This document shows, piece after piece, positions 1 to 12,500 of a stretch of 64,000 nt of DNA. Source of the stretch: Effrenium voratum. Lineage: Eukaryota > Sar > Dinophyceae > Suessiales > Symbiodiniaceae. Position 1 is the first letter of the stretch; every line of letters starts with the position of its first letter. The DNA lies in NCBI GenBank assembly GCA_963377175.1, contig CAUJNA010001224.1, forward strand, positions 1,739,001-1,803,000, written 5' to 3'. The notes beneath the pieces were generated by a model. The model had not been told where the DNA came from and made no database searches. It was given only the letters and a program-made list of their open reading frames with translations. A program made the translations under genes and the position numbers.

Positions 1-143
1 AAGAATGCGGCCATCGAGGTGTGTGGTTCTAAGGGAACAAGGGCGGTTTGATACACAGCCCTGACATGATATGTTCACGTATAACATATAAAGAGCTGCT
101 CTTTTATAGGTTCTTCAGCAGGGCATGCAAGCAAAGCTCGAAC

Positions 144-197
144 CGCATCCGGAAAGCTGTCCTCTTCCCGCAGCTCGTCGTCCTGTACCATGCGCTC
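144..197 (-). CDS. channel exon, acidic C-terminal extension after S6
   Basis: Eighteen codons (ERMVQDDELREEDSFPDA) with a GGCAG acceptor and a GT donor. Upstream sequence in the same frame also looks coding (RRSAWQ), so the exon may start up to 40 nt earlier. The gene continues past the left edge. Confidence 0.6.
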
Positions 198-3100
198 CTG
201 CCACGCCGAGCGTCGCATGGCAGAACTTCAGCTGCCAGATTTGTTGGACAGTCATTTTCGGTACGGAAAATAATTCACAAGGGACCAACAAGAATGATCA
301 ACCTGTACAAACCTCTTCCAAAAGTAGCTCAAGTGTTCAGATTGGTGTGCGAGGGCGCAGCCGAGCACCTTTCAGAAATCATGGACCAACCTCTGCCACA
401 ATGCTGAAGTTCTTGCGTGGGTGTGCCAGCAATCCAAACTGTCCAGCACTGCAAGTAAGATCGGAAGGGTCGAAAAAACCAGCGAGGAATGCCCAAACGA
501 TCCAATAGCAAAACAATGACCACTGAGGTGGAGGTAGCACCTGGCGAAGCTCTCAGGTTCTCGTTTCACATGTGTGCTTGAGAGGGGCATTTCTTTCTAG
601 CGCAACTTTGTCTCAACGCACCAGGAAAATATCCTCAACCCAAAACAAGCAAACTAAGTCTGATGCCTGTTTACTTGAAGTACACACCAAAGACGCCAAA
701 TCGCAGGAGGAGGAGTGCTGGCTTCGATGTAAGGGCTACCCGTGCTTAAGCCTGAAAGACTGCGCACCTGATGGTTGTTTCAGCTACTCCAACAAGCACG
801 CTTTCTGTTGGTGTTTCGCAGAGATTCTCTCGCCAACACTCTCCCCACTCTGGCAGCTTCCTTGAAGGAGATCATAGTAAAGCTCACGGTGCCCGTCATG
901 ACAGCCACAATCACCCACCCGCTGTAGATGTAGAACAGCCTCAAGCTGGTGACAAAGACGGTCTCAAAGACTCTAAACGGGTTGAACCGCGACACCAAAG
1001 CGCTGAAGATGCGAAAGATCAGCAAGGAGTCCTATCACCGCTGGAGTGGGGGCAAAGCAGCAAACAGGCTCACTACCGCTCCTTGCTCCTTTCACAAGCA
1101 CATGGCGCACGGAAATTGCAGAGCCACAGGCAGGCCTTGCAGAAAGAGGCGAGTTCAAACGAACGGCATACAAATCTAGAGCAAGGTCTGTAGTGAGGTT
1201 TTTGTTATTGCAGATCAGCTCATCCTAATTGGCAAGCGAAAACCAAGTGATGGCTTCACACCAGGTGTTGGGCTAGCATGACAAGCAAAGGTTGGATGCT
1301 TCCCTTCCAACCAAAATCCAAGGGATGTGTGTGTGTGTGTGTGCGTGTGTTTTTTTTCCGCCTACTTGGAAGCACGCACCCGCCCCAAAGGCCGAGGGGC
1401 GTGAAGCTGACGCACGTGATGGGCGAGGCCTTGAGGAGCGGGAAGAGCGGCACGAGGCTCCACTGGCTGGTGAGCTGGAAGAGGTAGAACATGCTGTTGC
1501 CTCAAAGCGAACTCCAAACTTCACCGGCGAATTGGCGGGGAGGCGCCAAACTTGTGGGCCCTTTTGGGGCTTTGAAAAGCGGCAGCAGGTGGCACCAGAG
1601 CAAAAAGGGTCCATAAATTGGCAATCACACTGATTGAACTCATGACCTGGTTTGCTGTCCAATGATGTAAGGTCTCCATTCAATGGTTTCGTCAGTGCAA
1701 GAGTCGTGGATTCAAAAGTGGCTTGATGCATGGAAGGGTTTCGTGGGGTCCCCAACACATGGCTATCCCAATCCCGCCCAAACCCAACCCTCCGCTCCAA
1801 AACAGCCGGTCCCTTTGCCCCTTGGCCCCACTGCTCGAAGCGCGCGCCGAGCTGCCCACGTTGGAGAACATGGCCCGCACCTCAGGGTGGGGCCTACCCC
1901 TCGTTCGACGACGGGACGACCTCCTTTTGGCATGCATCAAAATAGGAAGCGCCCAAAACAGTATGGTGTTTCTTTTTGGCGTCCCTTTCAACCAACCCCA
2001 AATACCACCACCTCCAAAATACACACACTTTCGGTTCTTGCTGGCTTTGCCGTTTTTGTCGGTGTTTTTTGTCCGTTTCAAGGCAGCCCGGGCTGGTTGA
2101 AACAAACTTTGCCACCCCGCGCCTCCTGCACCGCCGGCGCCTCTTGTTCGGCGGGCGGCACGTGGCCCACTATGCGCGTGAGTACCACAGCCAAGGCGTA
2201 GACGAAGATGAAGAGGAAAATGAGCACCCAGAAGAGCCCCTGCAGCTTTCCCAAGTGCACGGAACGCCTCTGAACGCCCCTGAAATCTACGCAAGTTCTC
2301 AACAAAGAACTTGGAGAGGAAAGTGGGCAAGGAAAAAAAAGGAGACTTGAAGCAGGCCCGAGCCATCTCAAAACTGAAAGGCAATATGCTCAACTCCATT
2401 GCTCTCCTGCGCTTGAGCAAAGGCGCAGAGAGGAAAGTGTCAAGTCCAAAAATGAAAACCAACATGACAGCACCACACGGTCCAAGCAATGCTCGACTGG
2501 CCTCCATGGTTGCTTGACAGCAAGTGTCAGGTTCGCATGGGGAACAACTCCAGTTTCTGACAAGCGAGTGTGGGCCTTTCAAAGCTTGGGCTTTGAACAA
2601 AAGAACACAAAACTCTGCGTGTTGATGCAGTATGCAGAATGCTCAGATGGCAATGACCAATTGATCTGTATCAAATGATGTCTGATCGCAGGACCCAGGC
2701 CTTTCCTAATGCACATAGTCATTAAAGAGCACCATCCCGAGTCTGAAAGAGCCCTGATCTCTGCTCCTTTGGAACACAAGCATAGTCCCTGTTCCGGCGG
2801 TCAACACCGAAGCTTCGACTTGTTAGGAATGCCAAGCCAGCACGTTTAGCGCAACATCTGCCTGTCCATGTTTCACACCCCAGCAACAGCTAGGATGCAA
2901 CATTCCACCAATAACCCATGGCAAACCCCCGCCGTATTTTTCTCCTCAAAAAAAAAAAATCCCTCGCCCCTTGAGCATCACCAAATCTGGGACGATCATA
3001 CCAACACACAAGGCACCTAGGGACAAGGCAGCTTCAAGGGTTTTTGTGAGCGCGTACTCCGAATTTGTGAGGCTAATCTGCGGCCTGGAGCCATACTGCC

Positions 3101-5120
3101 TCAACTTTGTGGCCCGGCCTGCAGGGCGTCCAAGACGCCCAGCGTCAGCTCCCGCAAAGAGTCGATCATGCTCAAGACGCGCAGGAACCGCACCAGCCAC
3201 ACGATGCGGGAGAAGTGCAAACCGGAGCCCAGGACCTCGCAAATCGGCAAGAGGAACAACGGCTGTAGAGGAAAGGGGGCATTCCCTGCTACCCACCCTA
3301 ACTGCACGTAAACCCAGCCAGTACCAAACCCAGCACCCCAAGCCCACCGTACTTCGCTCTACAAAGTGAGGCTCACTGTTCCTTGGGGAGCCACCAACCC
3401 CTCCGCCCAAACCCGCAACCCGCCCAAACCCGCAACCCGCCCAAACCCGCCCAACGCGCCTGGGGCAACACCCAGACCTCCGCAGTGGACATCCAAACCG
3501 CAATGGTGTCCAGGATCAGAATGGTCCGGTCCTCCGGCTTCTTGAAGGGGGCCCCGTAGTAGGTGTTCACCAGGTGCATGATGTTCTGCCACAAAGACAT
3601 CCGACGAGCGGAGGCTTTTGTTTGCGTTAAAGGGTCCATGAGCGTGGAGTAGTTTGCTGCTGGACATACAAAAAGTATTTGCTTGTGGAAAGCAAAATCC
3701 GGAATTTAGACCCTCCACCCGAAATGTCCAGGACAACTTGAGGAAAAGAGGAGTTCGGCAATTTATGGACTACATCCTGATCATGTATGTAGACTTGCAC
3801 ACGCCAGGGGAGGGATCTAGCATTGCCCTGAAACCTGGAAAGCGTTCATCTCGCGTAAATGATATGTTGATGATAAATATTATATACATACATGTCTCTC
3901 TCTATATATATATATATGTAAATCATGCTGATATGTATACACGTGCATTCATTCCAGCCCTACTCTGGGCTTGGTTCTCTGCGTAGAACATTTCTACAGG
4001 AAGCAACCGAAGCATGACCGGGAGCAGCATGAGCAACGTGCTTGCAGCTGATGGCGATAGTGGCGGCACCAGCGTCTGTCAGGCTGTGTGGCTAAGATTC
4101 ATGAAACCCTCCCTGCATGGAGTTTCCCCGTGCGGGTCCTGTGCCCCCAGTCTCCAAGTAAGATCAGGAACTAGATCCTCCACTAGAGAGGCTAGAATAA
4201 GGGTACCAACTCTTTTTCTGTAGCCTCTTCTAGTAGAAAAAACCCTCCCCCAAAAAAGAAACGCTCAAAGGGAACTCCTGGGGGACCTAGGGAAGCCCAG
4301 GCGCAACATGACCATGGCGACGCAAACCGCACTTGGCTCCTCCACGAAGCTGGTGGCCAAGATGAACTGCACCGTGAGATTTGCCCACCTCGCGGCTCCG
4401 GTCAGCGCAGCAGGGCGTTCCGGGCACACCGCGGGGGGTTTTGAGACCGCCCCCTTTGCTGTTGCTGCTTGTTTAACGGGAAGCCAACGGGAGATGCGTC
4501 AAAGGGAACCCAAAGCCAACGGTGGACGTGTTGAAAGCCAAGACCAACGGCAGATCTTTTCAAGAGAAACCAACGGGCGACTCCATCTTCCGGGCTCCCC
4601 AAACAAATCGCCTGGGCAGGTCGTCATTGTCGTGGTGGCCCACCACCAGCACGAAGATCACGATGCAGGCTGCCATGAACTTACCGCAGGCGTCGCTCTG
4701 CACGCCTCGGGCAACCATCCGCCCCCAACAACCTGCACATGCACATATGCATATATACACGTATGCAAGTAGCTCGGCTGACAGGCCTCGTGCGAGTAAC
4801 TGCGCTCATGTACATCACCTTCCACCCCATTCCACCTAACATGATGCCGCCGAGCCTTCCAACCTGGCAAAACGATTCCTTCACAGAGCTTCCTCTTGGT
4901 GATTCACCCACAACAGTTCGGAACCGGGGTCACTCGCCCAAAGAATCCCTCCCACCAAGTCACCAAGCCCTTAATCTGAGCGACCCCTCAAGCCGCTTGA
5001 GTGCCTTTGTCACATCTTCGGTCCCAAACTCCTCGCTTCGGGACAACCACTATGCGCCGAGGTGCACCAGAAGGGAACCTGCAGCTCGTCGTCCAAGCCC
5101 AGCAAATCCCGCCAGTACTC
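144..5120 (-). CDS. voltage-gated cation channel, one six-TM domain (spliced, partial)
   Basis: Ten minus-strand exons join in frame: 5079-5120, 4632-4697, 4313-4366, 3478-3585, 3119-3235, 2123-2239, 1856-1880, 1412-1500, 849-1031 and 144-197 (855 nt, 285 codons, no stop). In order they give a soluble lead-in, a hydrophobic S1-like helix, an S2-like segment, S3, an Arg-bearing S4, the S4-S5 linker, S5, a pore region, S6 and an acidic post-S6 tail. This order is that of the ion transport domain of the voltage-gated Na/Ca channel superfamily, which passes cations across membranes on depolarisation. Donors are GT, GC or GA and acceptors AG, as known in Symbiodiniaceae. No start Met or stop is seen, so the gene runs past both ends, and exons between 197 and 849 may be missed. 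The fold is fairly certain, ion selectivity unknown, exon ends inferred. Confidence 0.8.
849..1031 (-). CDS. channel exon, S6
   Basis: Sixty-one codons: a lead-in (LIFRIFSALVSRFNPF), then S6 (RLFYIYSGWVIVAVMTG) running into TVSFTMISFKEAA, the cytoplasmic gate end. The acceptor is GATAG and the donor GT. A closely spaced internal AG (CTTCAG) would start the exon 25 nt later but breaks phase. Confidence 0.8.
1326..1356. repeat. GT microsatellite followed by T run
   Basis: A short GT tract with one interruption runs into an eight-base T run, inside the intron after the pore exon. It creates several spurious ORFs. Confidence 0.8.
1412..1500 (-). CDS. channel exon, pore helix and selectivity loop
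   Basis: The exon reads NSMFYLFQLTSQWS followed by LVPLFPLLKASPITC. The position where relatives carry an acidic or Lys filter residue (T-x-D/E/K-x-W types) holds T-S-Q-W-S, so the usual filter acid is not visible. The acceptor is TTTGAG and the donor GT. Confidence 0.75.
1632..1700 (-). other. weak tRNA-like remnant
   Basis: On the minus strand, GAGTTCAATC resembles a B box and follows ATTGGACAGCAAACCAGG, which looks like an anticodon-arm region. No cloverleaf forms. It could be a decayed tRNA-derived SINE or chance, and it lies in a channel intron. Confidence 0.25.
1856..1880 (-). CDS. channel microexon, start of pore helix (25 nt)
   Basis: The microexon encodes VRAMFSNV plus one base. 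It has a CTGAG acceptor and a GC donor. With the next exon it reads MFSNVGNSMFYLFQL, a typical pore-helix pattern. The phase (25 + 89 nt) is exactly restored by the following exon, which supports the GC donor here. Confidence 0.65.
2123..2239 (-). CDS. channel exon, S5 and start of pore turret
   Basis: Thirty-nine codons. S5 is GLFWVLIFLFIFVYALAVVL, followed by TRIVGH and a Pro/Ala/Glu-rich extracellular stretch. The acceptor is CTGCAG and the donor GC. It joins directly to the S4-S5 linker in phase 0, as expected for this superfamily. Confidence 0.85.
3119..3235 (-). CDS. channel exon, S4 voltage sensor and S4-S5 linker
   Basis: Thirty-nine codons. S4 reads FSRIVWLVRFLRVL, with arginines on one helical face. 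The linker DSLRELTLGVLDALQ matches the LRxLxxSLxxL-type linker of four-domain cation channels. The acceptor is GCGAG and the donor GC (CTGCAG/GC). This exon is the strongest evidence for the family. Confidence 0.85.
3478..3585 (-). CDS. channel exon, S2-S3 loop and S3
   Basis: Thirty-six codons. A loop with a PFKKPEDR motif is followed by S3 (TILILDTIAVWMSTAE). The Asp within S3 is typical of the voltage sensor. The acceptor is GGCAG and the donor GT. Confidence 0.7.
4313..4366 (-). CDS. channel exon, S2-like segment
   Basis: Eighteen codons beginning FILATSFVEE, with a GTGCAG acceptor and a GT donor. It has the hydrophobic-then-acidic pattern common in S2. The frame stays open a little beyond the donor, so the 3' end could lie up to 16 nt further on. 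Confidence 0.5.
4632..4697 (-). CDS. channel exon, S1-like helix
   Basis: Twenty-two codons containing KFMAACIVIFVLVVGHH, a hydrophobic helix fitting S1. The acceptor is TGCAG. The donor is placed at GA because that keeps phase with the next exon; a GC donor 20 nt further on would break the frame. Confidence 0.6.
5079..5120 (-). CDS. channel exon before S1
   Basis: This 14-codon exon (EYWRDLLGLDDELQ) is bounded by a GCGAG acceptor and a GT donor. It is acidic and amphipathic and precedes the first membrane segment. It is the last channel exon before the satellite array. Confidence 0.5.
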
Positions 5121-6471
5121 CTCGCGGGGGTAAAAGACAGCAAGGCAACCAAAGTGATCTATGTGATCTATGGCTCCCAGACTAAAGAAGAAACATAGAT
5201 CACTTTGACCATGTGCACAGCTGGCATAAGGAGATGGAATAAGTTTCTGTGACAGGCACGTCAACATTCATCATTGTGATACCTCTCCATCCTGACACCA
5301 TCTATGGCATGTAGCTTGAGAATTGAAAAGGATCACGCGGCCTCGGGAAGCAGCAGCCAAGGCCCAACGACTAATCCTGCGTCACGAAACTGCTAACAAC
5401 TCAGTTCCTTCTCAACATGCCTCAGCCACTGAAGAGAGATCTCTCATCACGTGGGGTCAGCTTCTGACCTATTTCTCATTATCCTCACTGGCAGCTGTGT
5501 CATGCATCGCCATCAGGCCATCAAGACCCTGAGCGAAACGAGGAATTCCAAGGACACGGCATCATCACTGCACGTAGCGGGCCAGCCATGCTGAGATCCG
5601 TGGCAGTGAATGCACGCATGCTTCCCTATCACCTGTCCCGCAAGATCCTCAAGCATGCCGATTCTCAACTCCACCGTTCATCTGCTGCGCTAAGGCACAC
5701 AAACAAAGCAATCGCTGCATCTTGGCTGTTTGAGGGCTCCAGGGCAAACAGCGCGTAAGGCACAGTGCTGTCTATCAGACATGCTCCTCGCAAATGCCCA
5801 TCTTGCACTTTCTAATTCCGAGGGCCGCATGAAAGCAGTGCTGCACCCGGACTCAACAAGTGCCAACTCAAACAACTGCATCCTGCCTCACGAAACTGCT
5901 AACAACTCAAGTTCCTTCTCAACATGCCTCAGCCACTGAAGAGAGATCTCTCATCACATGGGTCAGCTTCTGACCTATTTCTCATTGTCCTCACTGGCAG
6001 CTGCGCGGATCTTGCAGTCTTGCAGTCCTCTTGCACCCTCTCGCAAGCCCACATGCTTTCCTCCGAACTTCCGCTGGCGGTGCTGCATTGTCAAGGTGCT
6101 CAGCAGTCCAGACATGTGTCATGCATCGCCATCAGGCCATCAAGACCCTGAGCGAAACGAGGAATTCCAAGGACACGGCATCATCACTGCACGCAGCGGG
6201 GCAGCCATGCAGAGAGCCATGCCAGCAAATGCAAGCATGCTTCCCTATCACCCGTCACGCAAGATCCTCAAGCATGACGATTCTCAACTCCGCTGTTCAT
6301 CTGCTGCCCAAAGGTACAGAAACGAACCACTCGCTGCAGCTTGGCTGTTTGAGGGCTCCAGGGCAAACAGCGCGTAAATCACAGCGCTGTCTATCAGACA
6401 TGCTCCTCGCAAATGCCCATCTTGCATTTTCTAATTCCGAGGGCCGCATAAAAGCAGTGCTGCACCCGGAC

Positions 6472-6560
6472 TCAACAAGTGCCAACTCAAACAAGTGCCA
6501 ACTCAAACAAGTGCCAACTCAAACACGTGCCAACTCAAACACGTGCCAACTCATCCGCAC
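6472..6560. repeat. expanded 16-mer inside satellite unit 2
   Basis: The motif GTGCCAACTCAAACAA is present about twice in other units but is expanded to about five tandem copies here, with the last copies changed to ACACGTGCC. This accounts for most of the extra length of the longest unit (812 bp). Confidence 0.85.
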
Positions 6561-9500
6561 TCCTAATCCCTTGCCATTACAAAAACAAAGGCCCGATCAC
6601 TCACACAAGGACTTTCTCGCGAGGTCAGCTGTCAGAGGTAATTGAGAAGCATCACCAGCTGCTCAGCTAGGGATAGTTGTTGTTGGTCTGCATCCTGCCT
6701 CATGAAACTGCTAACAACTCAGTTCCTTCTCAACATGCCTCAGCCACTGAAGAGAGATCTCTCATCACATGGGTCAGCTTCTGACCTATTTCTCATTGTC
6801 CTCACTGGCAGCTGCGCGGATCTTGCAGCCTTGCAGTCCTCTTGCACCCTCTCGCAAGCCCACATGCCTTTCCTCCGAACTTCCGCTGGCGGTTTTGCAT
6901 TGTCAAGGTGCTCAGCGGTCCAGACATGTGTCATGCATCGCCATCAGGCCATCAAGACCCTGAGCGAAACGAGGAATTCCAAGGACACGGCATCATCACT
7001 GCACGTAGCGGGCCAGCCATGCAGAGATTCGTTGCAGTGACTGCACGCATGCTTCCCTATCACCTGTCCCGCAAGATCCTCAAGCATGACGATTCTCAAC
7101 TCCGCTGTTCATCTGCTGCCCTAAGGTACACAAACGAAGCAATCGCTGCATCTTGGCTGTTTGAGGGCTTCAGGGCAAACAGCGCGTAAGGCACAGCGCT
7201 GTCTATCAGACATGCTCCTCGCAAATGCCCATCTTGCACTTTCTAATTCCGAGGGCCGCATGAAAGCAGTGCTGCACCCGGACTCAACAAGTGCCAACTC
7301 AAACAAGTGCCAACTCATCCGCACTTCTTATCCCTTGCCAATCCAAAAGCAAAGGCCCAATCACTCATAAGGACTTTCTCGCGAGGTCAGCTGTCAGAGG
7401 TGATTGAGCCGCATCACCAGCTGCTCAGCTAGGGATAGTTGTTGTTGGTTTGCATCCTGCCTCATGAAACTGCTAACAACTCAGTTCCTTCTCAACATGC
7501 CTCAGCCACTGAAGAGAGATCTCTCATCACATGGGTCAGCTTCTGACCTATTTCTCATTGTCCTCACTGGCAGCTGCGCGGATCTTGCAGTCTTGCAGTC
7601 CTCTTGCACCCTCTCGCAAGCCCACATGCCTTCCATCCGAACTTCCGCTGGCGGTTTTGCATTGTCAAGGTGCTCAGCGGTCCAGACATGTGTCATGCAT
7701 CGCCATCAGGCCATCGAGACCCTGAGCGAAACGAGGAATTCCAAGGACACGGCATCATCACTGCACGTAGCGGGCCAGCCATGCAGAGATTCGTTGCAGT
7801 GACTGCACGCATGCTTCCCTATCACCTGTCCTGCAAGATCCTCAAGCATGCCGATTTTCAACTCCGCTGTTCATCTGCTGCCCTAAGGTACACAAACGAA
7901 GCAATCGCTGCATCTTGGCTGTTTGAGGGCTCCAGGGCAAACAGCGCGTAAGGCACAGTGCTGTCTATCAGACATGCTCCTCGCAAATGCTCATCTTGCA
8001 CTTTCTAATTCCGAGGGCCGCATGAAAGCAGTGCTGCACCCGGACTCAACAAGTGCCAACTCAAACAAGTGCCAACTCATCCGCACTTCTTATCCCTTGC
8101 CAATCCAAAAGCAAAGGCCCAATCACTCATAAGGACTTTCTCGCGAGGTCAGCTGTCAGAGGTGATTGAGCCGCATCACCAGCTGCTCAGCTAGGGATAG
8201 TTGTTGTTGGTCTGCATCCTGCCTCATGAAACTGCTAACAACTCAGTTCCTTCTCAACATGCCTCAGCCACTGAAGAGAGATCTCTCATCACATGGGTCA
8301 GCTTCTGACCTATTTCTCTTCACTGGCAGCTGCGCGGATCTTGCAGTCTTGCAGTCCTCTTGCACCCTCTCGCAAGCCCACATGCCTTCCATCCGAACTT
8401 CCGCTGGCGGGTTTTGCATTGTCAAGGTGCTCAGCGGTCCAGACATGTGTCATGCATCGCCATCAGGCCATCAAGACCCTGAGCGAAACGAGGAATTCCA
8501 AGGACACGGCATCATCACTGCACGCAGCGGAGCAGCCATGCAGAGATTCGTGGCAGTGAATGCACTGCATGCTTCCCTATCACCCGTCCCTCAAGATCCT
8601 CAAGCATGCCGATTCTCAACTCCGCTGTTCATCTGCTGCCCTAAGGTACACAAACGACAGGGCAAACAGCACGCAAGGCACAGCGCTGTCTATCAGACAT
8701 GCTCCTCGCAAATGCCCATCTTGCACTTTCTAATTCCGAGGGCCGCATGAAAGCAGTGCTGCACCCGGACTCAACAAGTGCCAACTCAAACAAGTGCCAA
8801 CTCATCCGCACTCCTAATCCCTTGCCGATCCAAAAGCAAAGGCCCAATCACTCATAGGGACTTTCTCACGAGGTCAGCTGTCAGAGGTGATTGAGCCGCA
8901 TCACCAGCTGCTCAGCTAGGGATAGTTGTTGGTCTGCATCCTGCCTCGTGAAACATCTCTCATCACTTGGGGTCAGCTTCTGACCTATTTCTCATTGTCC
9001 TCACTAGCAGCTGCGCGGATCTTGCAGTCTTGCAGTCTTCTTGCACCCTCTCGCAAGCCCACATGCCTTTCCTCCGAAGTTCCGCTGGCGGTGTGCTGCA
9101 TTGTCAATCTGCTCAGCGGTCCAGACATGTGTCATGCATCGCCATCAGGCCATCAAGACCCTGAGCGAAACGAGGAATTCCAAGGACACGGCATCATCAC
9201 TGCACGTAGCGGGGAAGCCATGCAGAGATTCGTTGCAGTGACTGCACGCATGCGTCCCTATCACGTGTCACTCAAGATCCTCAAGCATGCCGATTCTCAA
9301 CTCCGCTGTTCATCTGTTGCCCTAAGGTACACAAACGAAGCAATCGCTGCATCTTTTCTGTTTGAGGGCTCCGGGGCTAATTCCGAGGGCCGCATGAAAG
9401 CAGTGCTGCACCCGGACTCAACAAGTGCCAACTCAAACAAGTGCCAACTCATCCGCACTCCTAATCCCTTGCCGATCCAACAGCAAAGGCCCAATCACTC

Positions 9501-12500
9501 ATAAGGACTTTCTCGCGAGGTCAGCTGTCAGAGGTGATTGAGCCGCATCACCAGTTGCTCAGCTAGGGATAGTTGTTGTTGGTCTGCATCCCGCCTCATG
9601 AAACTGCTAACAACTCACATGGGGTCAGCTTCTGACCTATTTCTCATTGTCCTCACTGGCAGCTGCGCGGATCTTGCAGTCTTGCAGTCCTCTTACACCC
9701 TCTCGCAAGCCAACATGCCTTTTCCTCCGAAGTTCCGCTGGCGGTGCTGCATTGTCAAGGTGCTCAGCGGTCCAGACATGTGTCATGCATCGCCATCAGG
9801 CCATCAAGACCCTGAGCGAAACGAGGAATTCCAAGGACACGGCATCATCACTGCACGCAGCGGAGCAGCCATGCAGAGATTCGTGGCAGTGAATGCACGC
9901 ATGCTTCCCTATCACCCGTCCCTCAAGATCCTCAAGCATGCCGATTCTCAACTCCGCTGTTCATCTGCTGCCCTAAGGTACACAAACCACAGGGCAAACA
10001 GCACGCAAGGCACAGCGCTGTCTATCAGACATGCTCCTCGCAAATGCCCATCTTGCACTTTCTATTCCGAGGGCCGCATGAAAGCAGTGCTGCACCCGGA
10101 CTCAACAAGTGCCAACTCAAACAAGTGCCAACTCATCCGCACTCCTAATCCCTTGCCGATCCAACAGCAAAGGCCCAATCACTCATAAGGACTTTCTCGC
10201 GAGGTCAGCTGTCAGAGGTGATTGAGCCGCATCACCAGCTGCTCAGCTAGGGATAGTTGTTGGTCTGCATCCTGCCTCATGAAACTGCTCACTACTCAAG
10301 TTCCTTCTCAACATGCCTCAGCCACTGAAGAGAGATCTCTCATCACATGGGTCAGCTTCTGACCTATTTCTCATTGTCCTCACTGGCAGCTGCGCGGATC
10401 TTGCAGTCTTGCAGTCTTCTTGCACCCTCTCGCAAGCCCACATGCCTTTCCTCCGAAGTTCCGCTGGCGGTGTGCTGCATTGTCAATCTGCTCAGCGGTC
10501 CAGACATGTGTCATGCATCGCCATCAGGCCATCAAGACCCTGAGCGAAACGAGGAATTCCAAGGACACGGCATCATCACTGCACGTAGCGGGGAAGCCAT
10601 GCAGAGATTCGTTGCAGTGACTGCACGCATGCGTCCCTATCACGTGTCCCTCAAGATCCTCAAGCATGCCGATTCTCAACTCCGCTGTTCATCTGTTGCC
10701 CTAAGGTACACAAACGAAGCAATCGCTGCATCTTTTCTGTTTGAGGGCTCCGGGGCTAATTCCGAGGGCCGCATGAAAGCAGTGCTGCACCCGGACTCAA
10801 CAAGTGCCAACTCAAACAAGTGCCAACTCATCCGCACTCCTAATCCCTTGCCGATCCAACAGCAAAGGCCCAATCACTCATAAGGACTTTCTCGCGAGGT
10901 CAGCTGTCAGAGGTGATTGAGCCGCATCACCAGCTGCTCAGCTAGGGATAGTTGTTGTTGGTCTGCATCCCGCCTCATGAAACTGCTAACAACTCAAGTT
11001 CCTTCTCAACATGCCTCAGCCACTGAAGAGAGATCTCTCATCACATGGGGTCAGCTTCTGACCTATTTCTCATTGTCCTCACTGGCAGCTGCGCGGATCT
11101 TGCAGTCTTGCAGTCCTCTTACAGCCTCTCGCAAGCCAACATGCCTTTCCTCCGAACTTCCGCTGGCGGTGCTGCATTGTCAAGGTGCTCAGCGGTCCAG
11201 ACATGTGGCATGCATCGCCATCAGGCCATCAAGACCCTGAGCGAAACGAGGAATTCCAAGGACACGGCATCATCACTGCACGCAGCGGAGCAGCCATGCA
11301 GAGATTCGTGGCAGTGAATGCACGCATGCTTCCCTATCACCCGTCCCTCAAGATCCTCAAGCATGCCGATTCTCAACTCCGCTGTTCATCTGCTGCCCTA
11401 AGGTACACAAACCACAGGGCAAACAGCACGCAAGGCACAGCGCTGTCTATCAGACATGCTCCTCGCAAATGCCCATCTTGCACTTTCTATTCCGAGGGCC
11501 GCATGAAAGCAGTGCTGCACCCGGACTCAACAAGTGCCAACTCAAACAAGTGCCAACTCATCCGCACTCCTAATCCCTTGCCGATCCAACAGCAAATGCC
11601 CAATCACTCATAAGGACTTTCTCGCGAGGTCAGCTGTCAGAGGTGATTGAGCCGCATCACCAGCTGCTCAGCTAGGGATAGTTGTTGGTCTGCATCCTGC
11701 CTCATGAAACTGCTAACAACTCAAGTTCCTTCTCAACATGCCTCAGCCACTGAAGAGAGATCTCTCATCACATGGGTCAGCTTCTGACCTATTTCTCATT
11801 GTCCTCACTGGCAGCTGCGCGGATCTTGCAGTCTTGCAGTCCTCTTACAGCCTCTCGCAAGCCAACATGCCTTTTCCTCCGAAGTTCCGCTGGCGGTGCT
11901 GCATTGTCAAGGTGCTCAGCGGTCCAGACATGTGTCATGCATCGCCATCAGGCCATCAAGACCCTGAGCGAAACGAGGAATTCCAAGGACACGGCATCAT
12001 CACTGCACGTAGCGGAGCAGCCATGCAGAGATTCGTGGCAGTAAATGCACGCATGCTTCCCTATCACCCGTCCCTCAAAATCCTCAAGCATGCCGATTCT
12101 CAACTCCGCTGTTCATCTGCTGCCCTAAGGTACACAAACCACAGGGCAAACAGCACGCAAGGCACAGCGCTGTCTACCAGACATGCTCCTCGCAAATGCC
12201 CATCTTGCACTTTCTATTCCGAGGGCCGCATGAAAGCAGTGCTGCACCCGGACTCAACAAGTGCCAACTCAAACAAGTGCCAACACATCCGCACTCCTAA
12301 TCCCTTGCCGATCCAACAGCAAAGGCCCAATCACTCATAAGGACTTTCTCGCGAGGTCAGCTGTCAGAGGTGATTGAGCCGCATCACCAGCTGCTCAGTT
12401 AGGGATAGTTGTTGGTCTGCATCCTGCCTCACTAAAAAACTGCTAACTACTCAAGTTCCTTCTCAACATGCCTCAGCCACTGAAGAGAGATCTCTCATCA

